Notes: generated by a model not told the origin, from the letters alone. 64,000 nt of DNA from Bernardetia sp963719525 (GCA_963719525.1 CAVRCG010000004.1:868001-932000), one strand, 5' to 3'. Counted from the first letter of the stretch, positions 1-9,367 are shown. Numbers and translations: made by a program.

Positions 1-1973
1 AAACAACATACATTTACACCCGAATTACCCACTTTTCCATAAATATCTGGACGATAATCTGGGTCTTCTCCATACAATGTTACCGAATCAAAAGCCGTCG
101 AAAGTCGTGCAGCAGGCATTCCTTTTGAAAGATAATGAAAACGTCTGTTTGTGCGTTCGGGACCTCCTTCGCCTGCAAACATACGAGTAGGGTCTTCGCC
201 AGTACGCTTAAACGGAAAAACGCCAGCCGTAAATGGAAATTCTCCCGGTACATTTTCTTGTAAATTCCATTTCAAAACATCTCCCCACGCTTTGTATTTT
301 GGTAGCGAAATTTTAGGAATTTTGGATTGAGAAAGAGAAACGGTATAAGTCTTTAAACTAAATTCTTTATTACGAACTTTATAAACAAAATCATCAGCTG
401 TATAAGTAGCTACTTTTGCTTGCCAATCTTCAATTATTTTCCAGTTTGTACCTTCTAAAGTGAGTTTTATTTGTTCGAAAGTATCTTTCAAGCCATTTAT
501 AATAGAATCTTTCAGTTCTTTTTCTAGTTCTTCATTCTCTGAAATAGAATGAATAGAAAGTTCTAAACCGTATAATTTTTGTGCAATTTCGGCTTGGTCT
601 TCTACATTTTTATCATAACGACGATTACTTTCACTAATTTCTGACAGATAACGAACTCTTGAAGGAGGAATAATATACTGTTTTTCAGACGTAGAAGCCG
701 ATATTTTGAAAGTAGAATCAAATAATTTTGTAGGCGAATTTTCACTAACTTTATTAATTTGGTCAATCAAAGCACGATACAACGTATTCATTCCAACGTC
801 ATTAAACTGCGATGCAATCGTACCATAAACAGGAATTTCTGAATCTGGTGTATCCCACAAATTACGGTTTCTTTTGTACTGTTTTTTGACATCACGAAGC
901 GCATCTAAAGCACCACGTTTGTCAAATTTATTGAGTGCAATTACATCAGCAAAATCAATCATATCGATTTTTTCTAACTGCGAAGCTGCACCATATTCTG
1001 GTGTCATAACGTATAAAGAAGCATCAGAATGGTCTGTAATGGCTGTATCAGATTGTCCAATTCCAGAAGTTTCAACGATAATCAAATCAAATTCGGCTGC
1101 ACGCAAAATATCAATCGCATCTTGAACGTATTTTGAAAGAGCTAAATTAGACTGACGAGTAGCCAAAGAACGCATATAAACACGGTCGTTTGTAATCGAA
1201 TTCATACGAATACGGTCGCCTAAAAGTGCGCCACCAGTACGACGACGAGAAGGATCAACTGAAACAATGGCAATCGTTTTGTCTTCAAAATCCATCAAAT
1301 AACGTCTTACAAGCTCATCAACAAGCGAAGATTTACCTGCACCACCTGTTCCTGTAATTCCCAAAACAGGAGCTACTTCTTCTGGAATAAGTGTTTTTAT
1401 TTTCTTTATAATTTCCTTATTCTTTTCTGGATAATTTTCAACTGCCGAAATAATCCTGCCTATTGTCTTCGAATTTCTTTCTTTTATTGTTTCTACTTCG
1501 CTAATTTCTACATCGTGTCCTGTTGGAAAATCAGTTTGTTCAAGCAAATTATTTATCATTCCTTGAAGTCCCATTGAACGACCGTCATCTGGATGATAAA
1601 TTTTGGTAATGCCGTAATTATGCAGTTCTTCTATTTCAGAAGGCAAAATCACACCTCCACCACCACCAAAAAGTTTGATATGTCCTGCACCTCGCTCTTT
1701 CAAAAGGTCGTGCATATATTTAAAATATTCTACGTGTCCACCTTGATACGAAGTAATGGCAATCGCTTGTGCATCTTCTTGAATGGCACAATTTACAATT
1801 TCTTCTACCGAACGGTTGTGTCCTAAATGAATCACTTCTGCACCTGAAGATTGAATAATTCGGCGCATTATATTTATAGCTGCATCGTGTCCATCAAAAA
1901 GTGCTGCTGCTGTAACGACACGCAGTTTGTTTTTTGATGTATAAGGCAATGGAATTGGAGGATTTGTACTCAT
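1..1973 (-). CDS. icmF: IcmF-type fused acyl-CoA mutase (methylmalonyl/isobutyryl-CoA mutase family), 3' part outside window
   Basis: Reading leftward from ATG at 1973-1971, about 657 codons are visible with no stop, and the gene runs off the window. The N-terminus is a cobalamin-binding domain: FDGHD (His29, expected lower Co ligand), SYQGGH and a GGGGG loop. A MeaB-like P-loop GTPase follows, with Walker A GITGTGGAGKSS at about residues 205-216 and NKFDKRG as the base-recognition NKxD. The last visible part is the mutase domain, with RMFAGEGGPERTNRRFHYL and AFDSVTLYGEDPDYRPDIYG. The order B12 domain, G-protein chaperone, mutase is that of IcmF, which uses adenosylcobalamin to interconvert branched and linear acyl-CoAs; family members are about 1,100 residues. 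Whether it prefers isobutyryl-, pivalyl- or another acyl-CoA cannot be judged because the substrate-site residues are outside the window. Confidence 0.93.
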   Translation of the reverse strand, partial: MSTNPPIPLPYTSKNKLRVVTAAALFDGHDAAINIMRRIIQSSGAEVIHLGHNRSVEEIVNCAIQEDAQAIAITSYQGGHVEYFKYMHDLLKERGAGHIKLFGGGGGVILPSEIEELHNYGITKIYHPDDGRSMGLQGMINNLLEQTDFPTGHDVEISEVETIKERNSKTIGRIISAVENYPEKNKEIIKKIKTLIPEEVAPVLGITGTGGAGKSSLVDELVRRYLMDFEDKTIAIVSVDPSRRRTGGALLGDRIRMNSITNDRVYMRSLATRQSNLALSKYVQDAIDILRAAEFDLIIVETSGIGQSDTAITDHSDASLYVMTPEYGAASQLEKIDMIDFADVIALNKFDKRGALDALRDVKKQYKRNRNLWDTPDSEIPVYGTIASQFNDVGMNTLYRALIDQINKVSENSPTKLFDSTFKISASTSEKQYIIPPSRVRYLSEISESNRRYDKNVEDQAEIAQKLYGLELSIHSISENEELEKELKDSIINGLKDTFEQIKLTLEGTNWKIIEDWQAKVATYTADDFVYKVRNKEFSLKTYTVSLSQSKIPKISLPKYKAWGDVLKWNLQENVPGEFPFTAGVFPFKRTGEDPTRMFAGEGGPERTNRRFHYLSKGMPAARLSTAFDSVTLYGEDPDYRPDIYGKVGNSGVNVCC

Positions 1974-2422
1974 GGTATGTTTGTGTTGTATATATTTTTT
2001 TGCTTTTTGTAGAATTTTCTTTATGGTACGCTTCTCACTCTAAAGAGTGAGCTACATTTGATTGGCTATATTATTTCTCTTTTTTACAAAAATAGTAAGA
2101 AAAAGCCAGACTAAACGTACTGTCAAATAGTTGAGCAGTACAAATTTGTTAATTTACAGATTGTATTTACCATTAGTAACGTCTATTTTCTCCAAAAATA
2201 CAAGCCTGCCAAAGTAAAAACTAACTTTCTAAAAAATTATACTCTAAGAAATGAATCAACAAATTTGTACCTTGTAACTACTTAAAAGAACGTTTTAACA
2301 AAAAGTTTTTGAAGATACATGCATATTCTAATTAGATTTATTCATCCTCCTCTTTTTACTCAGTTTAGTTTCACATAGTTTAGCAATATCTAAAAATATT
2401 GTGTTAAGACTATTGTGAATAT
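1974..2422. other. Intergenic region upstream of icmF
   Basis: No open reading frame of credible length and no RNA gene are seen here. It must hold the icmF promoter on the minus strand, but no clear TAnnTTTG box could be assigned. It ends at the MITE-like element that starts at 2423. Confidence 0.4.
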
Positions 2423-2556
2423 TAAACATTATCACAGTTAATTTAGTACTGTTCATTTTTCCATAGTGACAAACCTGTCTCTATGGAAAAATAAGACTGT
2501 TTTACTTTTCTATAACAATTGATTAGTGGACCTATAGATAACTGTGATAACGTTTA
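2423..2556. mobile_element. MITE-like element, copy 1
   Basis: A 134-bp noncoding segment has terminal inverted repeats TAAACATTATCACAGTTA (left) and TAACTGTGATAACGTTTA (right). Inside it is a second inverted pair, TTTTCCATAG and CTATGGAAAA. A near-identical copy lies in opposite orientation at 41039-41174. There is no ORF inside. The bases flanking the TIRs suggest TA or TTAA target sites. The architecture is that of a non-autonomous, hairpin-capable transposable element; the mobilising transposase is not in this window. Confidence 0.75.
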
Positions 2557-2688
2557 ATTTACGAAAAATAAATTTTGACTTTCCTCTTAGAATAGGTTTT
2601 TAATACTTTTTTAACACAGCTCAAACCAAACTTATCATAAATATTTTAGACAAAATGATAAGAAATTCATTTTTAATCAAAAAATCGT

Positions 2689-2696
2689 TATTTTTG
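2689..2696 (+). promoter_or_regulatory. Putative -7 box for tatA
   Basis: TATTTTTG matches the Bacteroidota primary-sigma -7 consensus TAnnTTTG, 111 bp before the tatA ATG. No good TTTG -33 box is seen at 19-21 bp upstream, so this is a one-box call. Confidence 0.4.
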
Positions 2697-2807
2697 CAGT
2701 ATCAAATCTATGAAAAATGATTCTTGCCTTTATTGGTGTTTTAGCGTAGCGACATCAACAAAACGTATATTCAGAATACACATTCAAAATTTAAAATAAA
2801 ATCAACT

Positions 2808-3026
2808 ATGTTAAATACACTTCTCTTTATCGGTGGACTTGGAGCTTGGGAAATTGCTCTTATTATGCTTATTGTCCTTGTTTTCTTTGGCGCAAAACGC
2901 ATTCCTGAACTAGCTCGTGGAGTAGGTCGTGGAATCCGTGAATTTAAAGATGCAACAAGTGAAGTTCGTAATTCAATAGAATCAGAAAGTAAAAAAGAAG
3001 ACGTTTCTACTAAAAAAGAGGCTTAA
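2808..3026 (+). CDS. tatA: Sec-independent protein translocase TatA
   Basis: A 72-residue protein with one N-terminal membrane helix (about residues 8-25), then the FGAKRIPELARGVGRGIREF hinge and amphipathic helix diagnostic of TatA/E, and a charged tail rich in Lys, Glu and Ser. It oligomerises in the inner membrane to form the path for folded twin-arginine substrates recruited by TatC. No tatC or tatB is near, which is common in Bacteroidota. It stands as a single gene between a 250-bp AT-rich leader and gatA. Confidence 0.95.
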   Translation: MLNTLLFIGGLGAWEIALIMLIVLVFFGAKRIPELARGVGRGIREFKDATSEVRNSIESESKKEDVSTKKEA

Positions 3027-3218
3027 TATAAAAGTATAACAGACTTCTTAGTCTGTTTGAAATAATAGAATATAAATTAATACGAAAGAAAACGAGCAGA
3101 ATTTTGTAAATTCTATGTTTTCCTTCGTATTTTTGTTTTTATAAATAATTATTAATGTTACTCGTGTCCTTACGAGCGACACAAAATATACATTTCTCAA
3201 TTCGTAATTGAAATTCCA

Positions 3219-4673
3219 TTGAATACTATCTCAGAAACTACTATAAATTCATTCGCTTCTACTAAAAAAGCCATTCAAAACAAAACACGTACTTGTGTAG
3301 AACTCGTCGATCATTATTTGAAAGTCATTAACGAAAAAAATCCTTCTCTAAATGCTTTTTTGGAAGTTTATGAAGAGCAGGCAAAAACACAAGCAAAACT
3401 CGTCGATGAAAAAATCCAAAACGGAACAGCAGGAAAACTAGCTGGAATGATTGTCGGATTAAAAGACGTTTTGTGTCATAAAGACCACAAATTAGGTGCA
3501 GCTTCAAAAATGTTAGAGGGTTTTGAATCTCAATTTGATGGAACAGCCGTAGAGCGACTTTTGAAAGAAGATGCTATTGTAATCGGTCGCCAAAATTGTG
3601 ATGAGTTTGCAATGGGTTCTTCGAATGAAAACTCTGCTTTTGGAGTTGTAAAGAATGAAATCGGTACAAACAGAGTTCCGGGTGGAAGCTCTGGAGGTTC
3701 TGCCGTTGCCGTTCAAGCAGGAATGTGTATGGTTTCGTTGGGTTCTGATACAGGTGGTTCGGTGCGCCAGCCTGCTGCTTTTTGTGGAATTGTTGGACTA
3801 AAACCTACTTATTCACGCATTTCTCGTTATGGTTTGATTGCCTTTGCATCGTCTTTTGATAGCATCGGAATTTTTGCAAATAATGCTGCTGATGTAGCCA
3901 TTACCTTAGAAGTAATTGCAGGAAAAGATGGTAATGATAGTACGGTTTCTCAAAGAGAAGTTCCGAAATATTCAGAATTAGTAAATCAAGATTTGGGTAA
4001 TAAAGAAAGTAAAAAGCCTAAAATTGCTTATATCAAAGAAACTCTACATAGTGAAGGATTAAGCGAAGAAATAAAAGCTGCCACAGTTGCCAAAATTGAA
4101 AAGCTAAAAAGCGATGGTTATGAAGTAGAAGAAGTTGATTTTTCACTTTTAAAATATGCGTTGCCAACTTATTATATTCTGATTACAGCAGAAGCAAGTA
4201 CTAATCTATCAAGATACGATGGTGTTCGTTATGGTTTCCGTAGTCCGAATGTTACTGATTTGGAATCGATGTACAAAAAAACACGTACAGAAGGTTTTGG
4301 TAAGGAAGTCAAGCGAAGAATTATGTTAGGAACGTTTGTTTTGAGTGCCAGTTATTACGATGCTTATTTTACGAAGGCACAAAAAGTAAGGCGCAAAATA
4401 CAGGAAGCGATGAAAGAATTATTTACAAAATATGATTTTATTATCTCTCCAACAACACCTACAACAGCTTTTGAAATTGGGAAGTACGAAGGCGAAACGG
4501 TAGAACTTTACTTAGCCGATTTGTTTACTGTTCCTGCTTCTGTGGTCGGAATTCCTGCTATTTCTATTCCAAACGGAACAGACAAAGAAGGTTTGCCTAT
4601 CGGTTTGCAAATAATGGGAAATTATTTTTCAGAAGATAAATTGTTGGCTTTTGCTAGTGAGTTGATGAAGTAG
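3219..4673 (+). CDS. gatA: Asp-tRNA(Asn)/Glu-tRNA(Gln) amidotransferase subunit A
   Basis: A 484-residue amidase-signature protein. It hydrolyses glutamine to supply ammonia to GatB for transamidation of misacylated Glu-tRNA(Gln) or Asp-tRNA(Asn). The Ser-cisSer-Lys triad is visible: Lys82 in VGLKDV, the GGSSGGS loop at 155-161, and nucleophile Ser181 in SDTGGSVRQPA. The offsets match those of characterised GatA proteins. No ATG is available upstream of the conserved N-terminus; the frame begins with TTG at 3219, which I take as the start. gatC is at 14666, more than 10 kb away, and gatB is outside the window, so the three subunits are not one operon. Confidence 0.95.
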   Translation: MNTISETTINSFASTKKAIQNKTRTCVELVDHYLKVINEKNPSLNAFLEVYEEQAKTQAKLVDEKIQNGTAGKLAGMIVGLKDVLCHKDHKLGAASKMLEGFESQFDGTAVERLLKEDAIVIGRQNCDEFAMGSSNENSAFGVVKNEIGTNRVPGGSSGGSAVAVQAGMCMVSLGSDTGGSVRQPAAFCGIVGLKPTYSRISRYGLIAFASSFDSIGIFANNAADVAITLEVIAGKDGNDSTVSQREVPKYSELVNQDLGNKESKKPKIAYIKETLHSEGLSEEIKAATVAKIEKLKSDGYEVEEVDFSLLKYALPTYYILITAEASTNLSRYDGVRYGFRSPNVTDLESMYKKTRTEGFGKEVKRRIMLGTFVLSASYYDAYFTKAQKVRRKIQEAMKELFTKYDFIISPTTPTTAFEIGKYEGETVELYLADLFTVPASVVGIPAISIPNGTDKEGLPIGLQIMGNYFSEDKLLAFASELMK

Positions 4674-4713
4674 GATTTATAATTGAAACGTAAACTCGTG
4701 ATTAATCAATCTT

Positions 4714-4896
4714 ATGAAATCTAACAAAATAGACCAACTCAACCAATCAAAAACTCCTATTATTGTTTTTGATAAAGAGCTAGAAAAATTACAAGGTGTT
4801 GTTCTCTTTCCCAAAAAATTAAAGAGGATAAACGAAATATTGAAAACGGCAGGTTTGCCTAAAGAAATTCCTGCAAGTAAATTTATTAAATCGTAG
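4714..4896 (+). CDS. Small hypothetical protein (60 aa)
   Basis: A short lysine-rich ORF starting with ATG 40 bp after gatA on the same strand and ending 64 bp before a strong terminator hairpin. It could be co-transcribed with gatA and define the end of that unit. The sequence (TPIIVFDKELEKLQ, then a basic stretch) has no signal peptide, membrane segment or motif I recognise. The terminator behind it supports a real gene; no function is assigned. Confidence 0.5.
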   Translation: MKSNKIDQLNQSKTPIIVFDKELEKLQGVVLFPKKLKRINEILKTAGLPKEIPASKFIKS

Positions 4897-4903
4897 TGTT
4901 TAA

Positions 4904-4942
4904 AACCTCGTTGACGGTTTCATTTGAACCTCAACAACGGTT
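4904..4942. repeat. CAACAACGG-family hairpin repeat, locus 1
   Basis: GTTGACGGTT at 4910-4919 pairs with AACCTCAAC at 4927-4935 with one bulged C. The motifs AACCTCGTTGACGGTT and AACCTCAACAACGGTT recur at 23464-23494 and 27312-27347, and the CAACAACGG core at further loci. It lies between a stop codon and a terminator. Confidence 0.6.
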
Positions 4943-4960
4943 GATTGTAATAGAATTTGT

Positions 4961-4997
4961 GAAAAATCGTTTAAGTAATTACTTGAACGATTTTTTC
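4961..4997 (+). terminator. Intrinsic terminator after gatA unit
   Basis: GAAAAATCGTTTAAGT and ACTTGAACGATTTTTTC form a long stem with a 4-nt loop followed by T residues. The A-tract on the left arm also makes it usable for the convergent minus-strand gene that ends at 5019. Confidence 0.8.
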
Positions 4998-5018
4998 TAT
5001 TCTAAAATAAGCAAAAAT

Positions 5019-5630
5019 CTACAAACCATTTTCCCTTTTCGTTTCGTCTATAATATGCTGCAAAGCTCCTAAAAGCAAATCTAATTCATTTATCAAAAAA
5101 CGCTTTTCATCTATTGTAATCTGATTATTTTCATATCTAATAAAACGCCATTCTACACCTGTTGTAGAACAACCATAAAGAACTTTTATAGGATTTCCTT
5201 CTAGTTCATTTAGTTTTTTTGCACCAATAAGTTAAGCCGAAACTTGTAGCGTCCCTTGTTCTAAATCTTGCTTTTTGGCTTCTGTAATACAGAAAATAGG
5301 AGTTAAGACAAAATCTTGAATCCTGCTAAACGAAAAAACAAAATCACATTCTCCTCGCAATCCCAAATCTGTACTTACATCTAAATTTGCACCCGAATAA
5401 ATAGAAAAAGAATGTTTGTTTATTTCACTTAGTTCTGTCAAAACAGGACTTACAAGACGTTCAGAACGTGATTTTTCACTCCCAAAACCCATTTGAGTAG
5501 ATTTTTTTAGAGAAGCAACGAGCCATTCGGAAGCTGGAAGAGGAACAAGATTAGGAAATAAATTGGTAGCTCTAAACTTAATTTCAAACTTGTTTATTAA
5601 ATCTAAATAGGTAAAATCGTTATATTCCAT
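5019..5630 (-). pseudogene. PD-(D/E)XK-like protein interrupted by an in-frame TAA
   Basis: From ATG at 5630 a 132-codon frame ends at TAA (5234-5232). The same frame then continues without another stop to TAG at 5021-5019, 204 codons in all. The continuation reads LIGAKKLNELEGNPIKVLYG and then GVEWRFI, which fits the first part as one domain: the junction is QVSA-stop-LIGAKK, and a CAA (Gln) to TAA change would explain it. Residues E94-C-D96 and E117-A-K119 resemble the acidic and ExK elements of the PD-(D/E)XK nuclease fold. I read it as a decayed or sequence-error-affected member of a Bacteroidota family of roughly 200 residues. The nuclease role is an inference from motif spacing only. 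Confidence 0.7.
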
Positions 5631-5768
5631 CTTTATTTATTTTTATTTTTTATACAAGTTAGTCAAAATATCGCACAAGAATTGATTGTATGACTTTTAT
5701 TTAGTAGGTTTAATCAAGTAACTATCCATTCCGAATAATCCTACTTTTTTTATTTTTGTGTTTTGTTT

Positions 5769-7496
5769 ATGCAACCCAAACGCTGGCTCTTCGAACCTTT
5801 ACCTTCTAATGAACAAATTTCATTGCTTTCTAAGCAAATCAATGTTAGTACTATTCCTGCAACCTTACTCTTGCAGCGTGGAGTAAGTGATTTTGAAACT
5901 GCAAAAGATTTTTTTCGTCCTTCTCTTTCTCATCTGCATTCTCCTTCTTTGATGAAAGGAATGGAAAAAGCCGTAAATCGTTTGAAAAATGCCATAGAAA
6001 ATAAAGAAAAAATTTTAGTGTATGGAGATTATGATGTCGATGGAGTTACTTCGGTGGCTCTAATTTTTGGCTTTTTGAGAAAGATTTATCCTGATACAGA
6101 AGAGCAAAAAAATCTTTATTATTATATTCCAAACCGAAATACAGAAGGCTACGGAATTACAAAACAAGGGTTAGAATTTGCAAAAAAAGAGGAAGTAAAA
6201 CTGATTATCTGTTTAGATTGTGGCGTAAAGGCAAATGAGCAAATTCAGCAAGCCAAAGATTGGGGAATAGATTTTATAGTTTGCGACCACCATTTGCCAG
6301 ACGAAGAATTACCTGCTAGTTTTGCAATGCTCAATCCAAAACAAAAAGGCTGTCAATATCCATTTAAAGACCTTTCAGCGTGTGCGATTGGCTACAAATT
6401 TTTACAAGGATTTTGTGAAAAAACAGAAAATTCTATACGAGATGTAGATTATTATTTGGATTTGGTAGCGTTGAGTATTGCTGCCGATTTAGTTCCGATA
6501 GTAGGAGAAAATAGGACTTTGAGTTCTTTTGGATTAGAAAAAATAAATAATGAGCCACTTCTAGGAGTGAAAGCATTACTGAATTTGATAAATGGATATG
6601 GAAAAAAAATAGGTGTTCGTGAGATTGTTTTTTCACTTGCTCCTCGTTTGAATGCAGCAGGACGAATTGGAGATGCTTATAATTCTTTGGAACTACTTTT
6701 GGCTTCATCGGATAAAGAAGCGAATAAATTAGCTAGAGAATTAAATCAAAAAAATGATGAGCGTCGTGATATAGAGCGTAAAATGATGGAGGAAATAGAT
6801 GAAATTTTGAAAAAATCAGATCCCAAACGCAAGACAAACGTACTTTTTAGTAGAAATTGGCATAAGGGATTAGTTGGAATTGCAGCAGCTAAATGTGTAG
6901 AGAAAACCTATCGTCCGACCGTAATTCTGACAAATTCGGATTCTGATAATGGAGAACTGGCTGTCGGTTCGGCTCGTTCGATTTATGATTTTGATATTTA
7001 TAAAGCTGTGGAGAGTTGTTCGGACTTATTGACACAATTTGGAGGACACAAATTTGCTTCTGGAATGTCTATGCCTATCGAAAACGTAGCACAATTTCAA
7101 GAGCGTTTTGAAGCTGCTGTAAAGGGTAATTTGGAAAAGGAACAACTTGTTCAGCCTGTTCGTGTAGATATGGAAATTGATTTCTCACAGATTACTCAAA
7201 AAATGTTTGCTATCATAAAACAAATGTCGCCTTTTGGTCCTCAAAATATGCGACCTGTTTTTGTGGCTCGTAACGTTCAACTTCTTTCTCCCAAAATTAT
7301 AAAAGAAACACATTTGAGAGTACAAGTCAGACAAGGAACTTCTCTTTTTTCGGCTATTTCGTTTGGAAAGGCTAATTTTTTTAATCAAATAAATTCAAAA
7401 TCTAGGTATGATATTGCTTTTTTGATAAGTGAAAATTTTTTTAGGGATAAAAGTTATTTGCAACTTGAAATTAGAGATATTTTGAAGGTGGAATAA
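5769..7496 (+). CDS. recJ: Single-stranded-DNA-specific exonuclease RecJ
   Basis: A 575-residue DHH-superfamily 5'-3' ssDNA exonuclease acting in RecFOR recombination, mismatch repair and base-excision repair. Motif I DYDVDG is at residues 87-92 and the DHH motif (VCDHHLP) at 173-175; the DHHA1 part with GLVGIAAAK and FGGHKFASGMS follows, then the C-terminal OB-like RecJ domain. A TTG codon two codons upstream (5763) is in frame, but ATG at 5769 is preferred. TATTTTTG at 5751-5758 is a plausible -7 box, which would leave almost no leader. Confidence 0.95.
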   Translation: MQPKRWLFEPLPSNEQISLLSKQINVSTIPATLLLQRGVSDFETAKDFFRPSLSHLHSPSLMKGMEKAVNRLKNAIENKEKILVYGDYDVDGVTSVALIFGFLRKIYPDTEEQKNLYYYIPNRNTEGYGITKQGLEFAKKEEVKLIICLDCGVKANEQIQQAKDWGIDFIVCDHHLPDEELPASFAMLNPKQKGCQYPFKDLSACAIGYKFLQGFCEKTENSIRDVDYYLDLVALSIAADLVPIVGENRTLSSFGLEKINNEPLLGVKALLNLINGYGKKIGVREIVFSLAPRLNAAGRIGDAYNSLELLLASSDKEANKLARELNQKNDERRDIERKMMEEIDEILKKSDPKRKTNVLFSRNWHKGLVGIAAAKCVEKTYRPTVILTNSDSDNGELAVGSARSIYDFDIYKAVESCSDLLTQFGGHKFASGMSMPIENVAQFQERFEAAVKGNLEKEQLVQPVRVDMEIDFSQITQKMFAIIKQMSPFGPQNMRPVFVARNVQLLSPKIIKETHLRVQVRQGTSLFSAISFGKANFFNQINSKSRYDIAFLISENFFRDKSYLQLEIRDILKVE

Positions 7497-7776
7497 TTTT
7501 TTACGACAATAAATTCAAACTTAAATTGATTCGATTACCTTTAATCGGAAACAATGTTATAAAAATTACTTAGAATGCATTTAAATTTTTATTTATAGAT
7601 TTTTTTTGAATACTTTCAATATAATTTTTCTACTATAGAATAAAGAGAATTTTTAGAAGGAGTGTTTCTTGTTAAACAAAAGAGTAAATCAATATACCTT
7701 CTAAGCAGTAATGTTGCTTCCTGCTTCAAAATACGTAAGATTACCAAATTTGGATTTTGGTAAGATGCTATGAATC

Positions 7777-8949
7777 TCAAAACAATCGATTATACATTTT
7801 TATCCAACGCTCTGGCATTTCTCCTCTATTAGCTTGTTGATAATCATTATAACTACAAGGAATAATCGATGGACGTTGATACGGGTTTTCTTCATTATCT
7901 TCTTCAAAATGTGGTGCAGGAACTTCTAACCACCATTTATCGGTCAATTTACTTTTATAAAAAACCATCATAAAGTCAGTTCGTCCTCCCATTGGAACAA
8001 GATATTTTATGTAAAACGGACTTCCAAAATCATATTCAGCTTGGCGATTATAAAATCCTTCTACAAAATACCAAATCATTGTCGAAATAATACTTGCTGT
8101 ATGTCCGTATAAATCTAAGTCAGGATTATATTCGTAAAATCCTATTGAGGTCATCTGTACATTATTTCCTGCATACCAACAAATTCGTGTCGCTTCTTCT
8201 GCTGAAAGTCCAAAAGGTTGAGCGAGTTTGTTTGCTGCTGCATCGGCTGCACGAATAGCACTCAAATCAAAACTAAGTAAATCGGCAGTTCTTACAAGTG
8301 GTTCTATTTCTTCTGGTTTATCCCTAATTTTCCCTACTCCAACAACATCAAAATTTAGTTTTTGATATAATTTTATAAAATCTAACGGAATCAAATATTC
8401 TTGACTAGCCAAATGAGTAATATTAAATAAATAATTGGGTTGTAATTTTAATATTTTATCTATAAAACTATCTGCTGGGAAATTACTATTTACATCTAAA
8501 TCAATCTTGGCATCAACACATAAAAGCGAAAGCATTTTGTCCAATGGTTTATAGGCTTCATATTGTGCCAACGTCAAATTGTGGCTTCCTCCAATAATTA
8601 TTGGCAAAACATTTTTCTGTAAAAGTCTATAACACACTTCACTCAAACGCTCTTTTGTCTGACTTTCATCTTCTGTTAATCTCAAATTTCCTAAATCTAT
8701 AATGTTATATTTGTGCGCTCGTCCTTTCTGCAAACGATATAATTTTTGACGAACAGCATCGGCAGCATTAAGCATCGATTTGTTTTCAGAGCCATTTTTG
8801 TCATCAACTCCAATGATTGCGATTTCGGCATCTTGCCACGAAGTATCAGCCGAAAAATTACCAGTCAAGATTTCAAACCATGTGTTTTTATGGTTTTGTC
8901 CATCAAAATTGGATAAGGAAGGTTTGTTGAAGAATAGTTCTAGGTTCAT
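7777..8949 (-). CDS. Ureohydrolase (arginase/formimidoylglutamase)-like protein with altered metal-site motifs
   Basis: A 390-residue protein with the arginase/agmatinase/formimidoylglutamase fold signature, but non-canonical metal motifs. Motif 1 is GGSHN with His123 retained. Motif 2 is DAKID (146-150): a Lys replaces the metal-binding His of DAHxD. Motif 3 is SFDLSAIRAADA with Asp228 kept but Ser230 where arginases carry the second Asp. I recall the same DAKIDL/SFDLSAIR pattern in other Bacteroidota proteins annotated as formimidoylglutamase, so it is probably a conserved subfamily and not a local mutation. The bimetal Mn site looks incomplete, so the enzyme name should not be taken as proven activity. 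No hut or arginine genes are adjacent. Confidence 0.75.
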   Translation of the reverse strand: MNLELFFNKPSLSNFDGQNHKNTWFEILTGNFSADTSWQDAEIAIIGVDDKNGSENKSMLNAADAVRQKLYRLQKGRAHKYNIIDLGNLRLTEDESQTKERLSEVCYRLLQKNVLPIIIGGSHNLTLAQYEAYKPLDKMLSLLCVDAKIDLDVNSNFPADSFIDKILKLQPNYLFNITHLASQEYLIPLDFIKLYQKLNFDVVGVGKIRDKPEEIEPLVRTADLLSFDLSAIRAADAAANKLAQPFGLSAEEATRICWYAGNNVQMTSIGFYEYNPDLDLYGHTASIISTMIWYFVEGFYNRQAEYDFGSPFYIKYLVPMGGRTDFMMVFYKSKLTDKWWLEVPAPHFEEDNEENPYQRPSIIPCSYNDYQQANRGEMPERWIKMYNRLF

Positions 8950-8974
8950 TTATGTAATTTTTTCAAGAAATCAA

Positions 8975-9367
8975 TTAGTTTTGCTCTTTATCTTCTCCAT
9001 TAAGTTTGTCGTTTATTCCCAAAATAACGTCCTTTAAATAGCTTTCTGATATAGTTTCCATTTCTGATTTGTCATAAATAGCAACTAAGAAAATAGTAGT
9101 TTCATCTTCTAAATCTTTTTCAATTACATCTACTAAAACTTCGACCACGTAAGTAACAACACGCAAACCTCCTCTTTTTCCTTTGCCTTTACTTTTTACG
9201 GCTAAACGAATTTTGTACGTATTTTCAGAAATTAAAGTGCCTATTTTTGGATTATTGATAAGTTGTTGTTGTAATTCAGCTAATTCCGATTTGAGAGAAA
9301 TGTATTTTTTCAAAAGTTTCTTAGCATCTCTCTTAAATTCATCGATAAGAGTTATTTTATAGTTCAT
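8975..9367 (-). CDS. RelE/ParE-like toxin of a type II toxin-antitoxin pair
   Basis: A 130-residue basic N-terminal core: ITLIDEFKRDAKKLLKKY is the typical first helix of the RelE/ParE fold, followed by a beta-sheet region with YKIRLAVKSKGKGKRGGLRV, the Arg/Lys-rich strand that contacts mRNA and the ribosome in RelE-type toxins. The C-terminal tail is longer than in classical RelE (about 95 residues). The start overlaps the end of the upstream 74-residue gene by 11 bp, the usual translationally coupled antitoxin-toxin layout. Whether it cleaves mRNA or inhibits gyrase cannot be told from sequence. Confidence 0.75.
   Translation of the reverse strand: MNYKITLIDEFKRDAKKLLKKYISLKSELAELQQQLINNPKIGTLISENTYKIRLAVKSKGKGKRGGLRVVTYVVEVLVDVIEKDLEDETTIFLVAIYDKSEMETISESYLKDVILGINDKLNGEDKEQN

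Noticed and set aside
874..1826. Plus-strand ORFs opposite the mutase gene (874-1125, 1593-1826)
   Set aside because: They are antisense shadows of a strongly supported icmF reading frame, with no initiation context and no recognisable domain.
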